Notes under the pieces: generated by a model
Database searches by the model: none
What the model was told of the DNA's origin: nothing
What the model saw: the letters and a program-made list of their open reading frames with translations, nothing else
Shown here: positions 8,499 through 16,100 of the stretch, in pieces
How positions within the stretch are numbered: the first letter of the stretch is position 1
Layout: every line of letters begins with the position of its first letter
Translations under genes and position numbers: made by a program
DNA from: a virus
IMG/VR virus record: IMGVR_UViG_3300021368_001926
Span: 1 to 26,819 of that record
Direction: 5' to 3' (one strand)
DNA length: 26,819 nucleotides

Positions 8499-11400
8499 TG
8501 TAGCAAGAACTGATACCTTTGAACTACAAAGGCAAAAGATTAACCAAATCGGTGATCAAATTTTTAACATTACACAGGGTGGAAGTGATCTATCGACTGG
8601 TAATTTAAAACTTGGTGATGGATCATTAGCAGCTCCATCACTAGCTTTTGTTAATGATGAAAAATTAGGTATCTATAGAGTAGCATCTAATGTTCTTGGA
8701 TTCGCTAGTAACTCTAAGAAGGTATTAGATGTTGAGTTAGAAGGATTAAAATCTTTCAAAGATTTTTCTGTTGTCAGAAATTCTCTGTCAAATAGCAGTA
8801 TCAGTCTTACATCTGGTGGACAGAATTATGATGTAGGATCTTATACTGCAATTCCTATTGTTGGTGGTTCTGGTAGTAATGCTACTGCAGATATTACTGT
8901 AATTGGATTCTCTGGATCAATTACAAATAGTGGAGATGGATATCCTGGTGGAGGATACTTCGATCAAACACTGACTGGTGGAAATGGTAGTGGCACAACT
9001 GCAGATTATGATGTAACCCTTATCCAAGGAACTGTAACAAATCCTGGTAGTGGATATGTAGAAGCAATTTATTCTGATGTTCCACTAACAGGAGGTAATG
9101 GATCTGGAGCAACTGCAGACATTGAAGTAAATGATGTTGGTGAAGTAATTGACTTTGTTATTTCTGCTGAGGGTGATGGTGGATACAACCAGAATGATGT
9201 ACTTTCTGTAAATAATGCCGATCTTGGTGGACAGGGTGCTGGTCTTGCCTTTACTATTACAAATAACCCAGGAACAGTTGAGTCTTTTACAATCACCCAA
9301 TATGGAACAGGGTATCAAGCAGGAGATGTATTAACTATTCCTGGCACAGGTTCTCCTGCATTTGCTTATACTATTGATTCTATTCAACCAGTATCTGCTG
9401 TTAGTATCAACGGCGCAGGTGTTGGTTATAATACAGGAGATGTATTAAGCGTAGACCCAACTGCACTTACTCAACAAATTTCATATACTGTAAAAGTTAT
9501 TGCAACGCAAAAGTTAACTTTTTCAAATACTGTTCCAGATACGAGATTTTCAAAAGGAGATACCCTGAAGGGTATTGATGGTGCAGCAATTGGCACATCA
9601 TTAGGTGCAATTTACACAGGAACTCCTGGACAACAATTCCCCAATGTACAGTTAGATGATGGTTCTGGAACTGGATTAATTCTAGATTTTGAAGTTGATG
9701 GAACTGGTGAACTAACAATTTCAAATACTGATTCAGCAGGTTTCAATTACACTCAGGGACAGCAAATTTCTGTTCCTTCAAGTGATGTTGGTGGTATTAC
9801 AGGTGTTGTAGTAAATGTTGACACTGTTTCTGTTCGTGCTGAAGTTTCTTGCCTAGCAGTGTATTCCACTGGTGGAAATATTGATTACATTGTAATCGAA
9901 GAAGATCCAGATTTGACTGCTGGTGAACTAATTGACCTCGCAACAGGTGGTTCATTAGCAACTGCAGGTACTATCGCAACTCTTGATACTCAAAATCAAT
10001 ATTTGCTAGATGATGGAACGACAGTTGGTCCCAACAATGATCCACAACCAGTTGCTGATACATATCATCCAAACCTAACACTTTACTCTGGAAATACTTA
10101 TCTATTTGATCTTGGAGACAGTTCTGTTTCTGGTCACCCATTTGCGTTGTCAGAAACCCCAGATGGTATTCATACATCATACACACAAAATTCAGTAACA
10201 TTAAATACCAATTCTGCAACAATTACTGTTACAGACACTACAAATATTCTTGTAGGAATGCCAGTAGCAGTTACTGGTGGTACAGGTACACTAGATTCTT
10301 CTACAGTAGTACAAAGTGTTGATAATGCTAATACTATTACTCTATCAGTTGCTCCACTAGTAAATGGAACTGCAAATCTATCGTTTACTGGTTACGAGTA
10401 TACTACTGGTGTTGTAAAAACTGGAAATATCACACTAAAAGTAACTGATACAACACCCAACTTATATTATTATTGTGGGACGCACTCTGGAATGGGTGGC
10501 ACATCTCCAGACTTCGATGTATTGCCATCAGATACCAACAACCCTAAGGTATTTGGTTCTGGTTTCTCATTCACTGCTACAGATATTGATTCGGCAATTG
10601 CAGTTAGTTTAGATGTAGACGCAGGTGTTATTACTGGCAATTCTCTATCTGCAGTTTCTGGACAAGTACAAACTTTTGAAGCTACCGTTTCACTAACAAC
10701 ACCTACTATCAGCACAACAGATATTACATGTGCTACTTTAGGTTCTACAAATACGATTGTAGCAACTGCTGCGAACGGCATGTTTGTAAATGGAAACTTT
10801 ACTGTTGGTTCCAACCTTACTATTACCGATTCAAATGGTAACATAGAAACTAGTGGAGAAATCAAATCTACTGGTTCCTTTAATTCTGATAATAGAGTTA
10901 AGTTACAGGGAGATACTTTATCAGCATTTGCTGGAAACAATATTAATCTCACAGTTACTGGAGAAAATGTTGTTCGTGTAAATGGAACATCTGCACTGGG
11001 TATTCCATCTGGTACAGAACTCGATAAACCAACAACAAACTATAACGGATATATCAGATTCAATACTGATACAACTCAGTATGAAGGTTATAGTGAATCA
11101 ACTAGTTCCTGGTCATCTCTTGGCGGTGTAAGAGACATTGATGGCAACACTTATATTATTGCTGAAGCAACGGTAGGTGCAAATGACAATACACTATACT
11201 TCTATAATGATAATGTAAATACACTACAATTAGGAACTGAGTTCTTAGACTTTAGAAGTGTTAAGAAAATTTCTTCTGCTAGATTAGGACTACCAAATTA
11301 TTCTCTGTGGACACCTGGAGCAGAAACTTCTGTTGGAGACTATATTAAGTTTAGAAATAATCTATACGAAGTAACAGGAATTGTAAACCTAGGTCAACTT

Positions 11401-12555
11401 GCTGGAACTGGACAGGAACCTGTACACACCTCAGGAGTTGTTACAAATGGAGATGCTCAGTTAACATGGTACTCATCTTCTGTGTCTCCTCTTTCGTTTA
11501 CAGAAGTAGAGGAGTTGAGAGTAGCACCAGATAAAGACGCTGCTCTCGTAGTTAACGCATCACTAAAACTAGGTGGAACTAGCAATTTAGATTGGAATAC
11601 AATTTCCACAGTTTCTGAAGACTTGACACTGAGACCAAATGGTAGTCAGAAAGTTGTTATTGATTTGAATACATCACTGGTAATTCCAGTTGGTAATAAT
11701 AACCAGAAAGGAACTCCTGCTCAAGGATCTATTAGATATAATACTGATATCACCCAGTTTGAAGGATACAACGGTGCTCAGTGGTCTTCTCTAGGTGGTG
11801 TTAGAGATGTAGATGGAAATACATTTATTATTCCAGAACCTTCTCCTGGTTTTAATGATAACATTCTGTATTTTTACAACAACAATGTAAATACATTAAA
11901 GTTAACTGAAACCGTTCTAGATTTTACAAATATCGATACAGTTACTACGAGTGGAGGAAATAGTCTCGCTATCAATACACAGATAGTTACTCTAAATTCA
12001 ACCGAAACTACTATCGACAATAGTGATGCTTCTTCTACATTTATTAGCACAACAAAACAATACCTAGATCTAGGTTTATCTTCTGGATTGACAGTCGATC
12101 CCGTACTTAGACTTGATGATCAAGGTGATGTTTTCTTGAATGTTGGATTTGGAACAGGAACTTTCAACGGAGTCAAAATCTTTGACGGGGATTTGAAAGA
12201 ATTTGAACTAGCAGATTATGCTGTGAAGACTGATACTTTTGATTTAACAAAAGGAACAACTAACCAGTCTGCTTCTACATTATACAACAAAAACAACAAT
12301 AAAGGTTGTAAAGTAACTGTCATTTCTAAAAGTGCTTCTGGTAAGAAATCTTTTGCTGAATATTCTGTCATTGATGATGGAACTGACATTTACTATACAG
12401 AAATTGGTTCTATCAATACTAATGGTGTTGATGGATTCACTGCTGCATTTGATTACAATGCAACAGATGAAACAAGAATCACTTTAACATTATCAAATGA
12501 TCATGCTAATGGCGATGTGGTTTCGTTCACCGTAGTAACTCAAACAATTAAGTAA
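8485..12555 (+). CDS. Tail fibre protein with embedded cupredoxin-like domain
   Basis: A 1356-residue beta-rich fibre protein whose start codon lies inside the preceding gene. The N-terminus (NVARTDTFELQRQKINQIG) resembles the attachment segments of cyanophage fibres. Residues about 110-320 hold at least five GxGY-type repeats (GDGYPGG, GSGYVE, GTGYQAG, GVGYNTG). Residues about 520-675 form a cupredoxin-like domain with candidate copper ligands H551, C664, H667 and M670, interrupted by an insert at about 569-636. Residues 840-920 and 1065-1145 are duplicated modules sharing SSLGGVRD and DGNT. Residues about 943-1000 contain a Gly/Thr-rich module with PVHTSG. The C-terminal 100 residues probably form the trimeric tip or foldon. 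It most likely makes a long or short tail fibre. There is no dedicated promoter, so expression should come from the late promoter at 69-76 by read-through. Confidence 0.85.
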   Translation: MPAINVARTDTFELQRQKINQIGDQIFNITQGGSDLSTGNLKLGDGSLAAPSLAFVNDEKLGIYRVASNVLGFASNSKKVLDVELEGLKSFKDFSVVRNSLSNSSISLTSGGQNYDVGSYTAIPIVGGSGSNATADITVIGFSGSITNSGDGYPGGGYFDQTLTGGNGSGTTADYDVTLIQGTVTNPGSGYVEAIYSDVPLTGGNGSGATADIEVNDVGEVIDFVISAEGDGGYNQNDVLSVNNADLGGQGAGLAFTITNNPGTVESFTITQYGTGYQAGDVLTIPGTGSPAFAYTIDSIQPVSAVSINGAGVGYNTGDVLSVDPTALTQQISYTVKVIATQKLTFSNTVPDTRFSKGDTLKGIDGAAIGTSLGAIYTGTPGQQFPNVQLDDGSGTGLILDFEVDGTGELTISNTDSAGFNYTQGQQISVPSSDVGGITGVVVNVDTVSVRAEVSCLAVYSTGGNIDYIVIEEDPDLTAGELIDLATGGSLATAGTIATLDTQNQYLLDDGTTVGPNNDPQPVADTYHPNLTLYSGNTYLFDLGDSSVSGHPFALSETPDGIHTSYTQNSVTLNTNSATITVTDTTNILVGMPVAVTGGTGTLDSSTVVQSVDNANTITLSVAPLVNGTANLSFTGYEYTTGVVKTGNITLKVTDTTPNLYYYCGTHSGMGGTSPDFDVLPSDTNNPKVFGSGFSFTATDIDSAIAVSLDVDAGVITGNSLSAVSGQVQTFEATVSLTTPTISTTDITCATLGSTNTIVATAANGMFVNGNFTVGSNLTITDSNGNIETSGEIKSTGSFNSDNRVKLQGDTLSAFAGNNINLTVTGENVVRVNGTSALGIPSGTELDKPTTNYNGYIRFNTDTTQYEGYSESTSSWSSLGGVRDIDGNTYIIAEATVGANDNTLYFYNDNVNTLQLGTEFLDFRSVKKISSARLGLPNYSLWTPGAETSVGDYIKFRNNLYEVTGIVNLGQLAGTGQEPVHTSGVVTNGDAQLTWYSSSVSPLSFTEVEELRVAPDKDAALVVNASLKLGGTSNLDWNTISTVSEDLTLRPNGSQKVVIDLNTSLVIPVGNNNQKGTPAQGSIRYNTDITQFEGYNGAQWSSLGGVRDVDGNTFIIPEPSPGFNDNILYFYNNNVNTLKLTETVLDFTNIDTVTTSGGNSLAINTQIVTLNSTETTIDNSDASSTFISTTKQYLDLGLSSGLTVDPVLRLDDQGDVFLNVGFGTGTFNGVKIFDGDLKEFELADYAVKTDTFDLTKGTTNQSASTLYNKNNNKGCKVTVISKSASGKKSFAEYSVIDDGTDIYYTEIGSINTNGVDGFTAAFDYNATDETRITLTLSNDHANGDVVSFTVVTQTIK
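8815..9465 (+). repeat. GxGY beta-repeat array in the 1356-residue fibre
   Basis: Within the fibre, roughly residues 111-327, the motif G-[SDTV]-G-Y recurs about every 38-55 residues, each time followed after a few residues by a Gly/Asn-rich turn (for example LTGGNGSGTTAD and LTGGNGSGATAD) and short beta strands. Two adjacent units (about 8935-9015 and 9045-9125) are the most alike, and even their codons are similar. The same motif recurs in the genes at 111-8282 and 13102-23895. These look like stacked beta units that extend a fibre shaft. Confidence 0.6.
10042..10515 (+). other. Cupredoxin-like (type-1 copper) domain inside fibre
   Basis: A domain within the fibre at about residues 520-677. 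A strand with NLTLYSGNTYLFDL leads to GHPFALS (H551). It closes with LYYYCGTHSGMGG, giving C664, H667 and M670 in a C-x2-H-x2-M loop, the spacing found in amicyanin. These four residues match the full type-1 copper ligand set. The H551-C664 gap is 113 residues, but about 68 of these (569-636) form a separate beta module; removing it leaves about 45, close to the 47 of plastocyanin. Copper binding is inferred, not shown; the domain could also be structural or bind another metal. Confidence 0.7.
11002..11910 (+). repeat. Duplicated SSLGGVRD fibre module
   Basis: Two copies of a module of about 75 residues lie at 11002-11233 and 11680-11904. Each runs from an I-P-x-G turn through IRF/YNTDTTQ/ITQ, YEGY/FEGY and a Trp, then SSLGGVRD-[IV]-DGNT-[YF]-II, then NDN-[TI]-LYFYN-[DN]-[ND]-NVNTL. 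Identity is high by eye across the second half. The copies are separated by a segment with a PVHTSG module. This is an internal duplication of a fibre segment. Confidence 0.75.
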
Positions 12556-12556
12556 A

Positions 12557-13057
12557 ATGGCAACTAATTTAAAACAATTTGATTCTCTTGGTGGATTTTC
12601 AGTAAATGAAACCACCGTTGTTGATGAGAATAAAAACATTAAGGATGCTAACACTTTAGAATTAAAAAATAGGTTCTATAGTGATAGTACAATCACTCAT
12701 TATATTTTGCGTGGTTCTAATACCGCCACATTACAACTTGATGATGTTGGAACAAATATCACAATCGATAACTCCACCATCAATTTTATCACAGGAAATT
12801 TTCTTGGAGTAAATCCATCTGGTGTTGTTTACTCTGGTAAAATTGAAAGTACAGTTCTTTGTAATGCGATTGGAAATGTAACAACGCTATCCAGTTTAGA
12901 AACAATCATTAAAGAAGACATTCCAACTTCGGAAAGTTGGGAGATTGTTCCGTTTATGGCGACGAATAGATTTAGTTATGCCACAACCAGATCTGGAACA
13001 ACTCAACTAATTAAATGGATTGTATCAACCCAGGTTGTAAGTATTGCCTGGGCTTGA
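12557..13057 (+). CDS. Cyanophage-type structural protein of unknown function (166 residues)
   Basis: A 166-residue protein that starts one base after the stop of the 1356-residue fibre, so it is almost certainly translationally coupled to it. It begins MATNLKQFDSLGGFSVNET, continues with a short region labelled by NTLELKNRFYSD, and is then beta-rich with many Thr, Asn and Ser. It ends in the hydrophobic segment STQVVSIAWA. The style resembles small virion proteins placed beside fibre genes in cyanomyoviruses. No catalytic motif, membrane segment or signal peptide is seen. It may be a fibre subunit, tip or connector. The gene is followed by a 44-base gap with a possible promoter before the giant fibre. 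Confidence 0.75.
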   Translation: MATNLKQFDSLGGFSVNETTVVDENKNIKDANTLELKNRFYSDSTITHYILRGSNTATLQLDDVGTNITIDNSTINFITGNFLGVNPSGVVYSGKIESTVLCNAIGNVTTLSSLETIIKEDIPTSESWEIVPFMATNRFSYATTRSGTTQLIKWIVSTQVVSIAWA

Positions 13058-13058
13058 T

Positions 13059-13066
13059 GCTAAATA
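13059..13066 (+). promoter_or_regulatory. Possible late promoter (GCTAAATA, one mismatch)
   Basis: The 44-base gap before the giant fibre holds GCTAAATA, one base from NATAAATA (C in place of A at position two). The next bases, TACTATAGGAAA, match the region after the clear late promoter at 23894 (TAACTATAGAAA). It lies 35 bases before the start codon, the same distance as the promoter at 69-76. This makes it a plausible late promoter for the giant fibre, although the mismatch leaves doubt. Confidence 0.5.
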
Positions 13067-13101
13067 TACTATAGGAAAAAAGTCAAGGATACGGCAGCAC
13101 C

Positions 13102-16100
13102 ATGAGTTTTAATATTAATTCCGATAAGGAAAAAATTAAGGGCGTCTCACCCCAGCTTATCGGTGAAAATGAAACTACCATCAGGATTGGTTCTGGAAGT
13201 GACGAGAACGAAGTTTTCAGAGCTCAAAAAGATCCTGTTAGCGGATTGCCAAGAATCGGTATTAATAGAACAGGCAAGAGAGTTAATGCCATTACAGTAA
13301 ATCAGGGTGGATCTGGTTACACTGTTGCGCCAGCAGTTACTATTGATCCGCCACCAGCGGGTGATACTGCTAGACAAGCACTAGGTTCCGCAATTCTTGG
13401 TATTGCTGGAGAAGTCAGTGCTATCGTAGTTACCGATTCTGGTGATGGATATGCTACTGCTCCTAATGTCATCATTACTGGTGGTAATGGAGTTGGTGCA
13501 GTTGCCTCTTCTACTCTTGACACTGTTGATTTTGAATTAGATATCAATGGTGCTATCAGAACATCTACTTCTATCATTTCTGATACTGCTAGAGTCTTAA
13601 ACCTAGATATTGATAACTTTGTTACTCCAGACCTAGAACTTAGAGCTCCCAATCTAAAGACATTTGCTAACAATACTGGAGTTTTATTTACTCCAAATGA
13701 TACTGTTAACAAGGATGAGTTCATCTATGCTGGAACCAATTTATACCAAGCATTAAACGATGGAAAGACTGGTGGAACTCCACCAACACATAAAGATGGA
13801 ATTGTAGTTAGTGGAAACGCATTAACTGCTGCTGTAGACGCTGGAGTACAATTCAAGCATATTGGTTACCGTGTTAACGATCCAAATTCTTTTCAATATA
13901 ATGAGACGGGTAATGCTGGTGTCTATCCTCGTTCTATTACACCTCTATTAGGCGACAGATCCGATAAGATTGCTACCACTGAATATGTTCTAAACCTAGC
14001 AACTAATGATGTTGGTGGTCGTGTTTATGTTTCAGAACAAATTGGTTCTGACTTGAATGATGGTAGATCTGCTGTTGCTCCTGTTAGATCAATTAAGAAA
14101 GCAGCACAAATTGCATGGTCTACTCCTGGAGTTAAAGAAACTCTAATTGTTGCTGGTGGTGATTATACAGAAGATAACCCAATTTCACTACCACCCGACT
14201 GCTCGGTTGTTGGTGATAACCTTCGTCTTGTAATTATTCGTCCTGGAAACCCTGGAAAGGATATTTTCAAGTTTGGTGACAAGAACTATGTTACTGGAGT
14301 AACATATAGAGACCAAATTGACTCCCAAGGTTTATCTACAAACACATGGCGTTATGCTATGGTTTTTGATGACAAACAGAGAGTTGTTATCGATAATGAA
14401 GTTAACGGAGACTTTGGTGTTAACTTCCCAATTGGACATCAAATTATTGGTCCACAAAGATTTAGATTAGAATTTACAAGCAATACTGGTGGCAATTCTC
14501 TTGCAGCAGGAATTGACGTTGTATCACAGATTCAGGGTGCTAGAGCAAGAACAGTTGCTGTTACTTTTGATGCTATTACAGGTCAAAATGCATTTAATGA
14601 TGGAACAGTTGATGTAGAGATTGTTAGTGGTGGTTTCTCTGATACAGAACCATTTACATATTATACCAGTGCCACACAAGGAGCACAAATTAATGGACAG
14701 ACAGTTACTCAAACTGCAGGAGAACTACGTCTTAGGTTTACTACCGATCCAACTACAGCAATCCCTGCAGGTACAATCGTATTTCTAAATGATGTTGCTA
14801 ACAGCGTATTCACTTCTGGTTTCTATGAAGTAACTGGTATCTTTACTGATAACGCTCCTTCTTATTGGGATGTAAGATTTGGAACATTACTAAATGCTCC
14901 AACATGGTCCTCTGTTGGAGAAACATTTGCTAGTGGTGTTGAGATTTACACAGCATCTACAACTAATGCACAATTTACATCTCAGTCTGCTGAATCTATT
15001 AGAGCAGAAGGTGAAGTTGTATCTACAGATTATGATGTAACCACAACTCTACCAATTAGTAGAATTGACTTTTCTTTACAAGGCGATGCTAGCATTGCCA
15101 CAGGTGGTTTCCAAGAAGCACAATTTGGAAGTGCAGAAGATTTAGGTGGTGTTATTTTCTACACAAACGCTCTCACTGGCGCTGATAATACTCACGATCT
15201 TAAAGAAGGTCAAGAAATTGAGATCGAAGGTTTACCAACCAATTCACCAGATCTTTCTGCCTTCAATGGTAAGCAGAGAATTTACAAAGTTTTAGAAGAT
15301 GCAGACGGTCGCTCTAGAAGATTTGTAATTCCTAAGAAGTTTCCATCTCTAACACTAGATAACTTTGATCCTGGACAATTTGCAAAAGTAAAATCTTATG
15401 CAAAGTCTATCACATTAACTCTAAGAAACTCACCAAACAAGTTTCCACTTTCTACTCCAGAAGCAAGAAGATATCAAGATGCTTGTCAGTTAATTAGAAA
15501 CAACAGAGCATTTATTGCTGATGAGGTTGTAGGAAGAATTAACAAAGAATTTGCAAAAGAATACTACTCTGTATACAACTTATCTGGAAGCTCTTTCGAT
15601 GTCTTCTTAGGAACCAGTTCTTTCGTTCATACTTATGTCAGTGGAGGAACTGTAACATTTGGTGGTAGTGCTTACACTATTACTGGTTTTACTTATGATA
15701 ATGCAGTAACTGGTGTTGCTACTGTTACTACTTCGAGTCCAATTTCCGAATTGTCGGAAGATGATACCGTAAAACTTGCTGATATTTTAGTATCCTGCAG
15801 TAACGGACAAAAAACATATCCAAGTTTCTCTATTCCTACAGACGATGAGCAATGCCGTCAGGATGTTGAGCACTTCTTAAATGCATTAGTAAGAGACCTT
15901 GAATTTGGTACAAACCACAATATCGTAGATGCAGCTGAAAAATACATTGTCAATGGTAAGATTGCTTACATTGAAAATGAAATCATTCAGAATGTTCGTG
16001 CTGTTGAGTATGCCAGAGAACTAGCAATCTGGGCAATGGCGAACTGGAGGACAGGAACCAGATTATCAACAGAACCAATTTACACTCCTCAGTTTACCAG

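Noticed and set aside
8815-9465. Regular repeats that might suggest a CRISPR array
   Set aside because: The repeats are in-frame protein repeats with varied bases and no constant direct repeat or unique spacers.
10470-10952. Minus-strand open frame (160 codons) opposite the 1356-residue fibre
   Set aside because: Antisense shadow with no recognisable motif or start signal.
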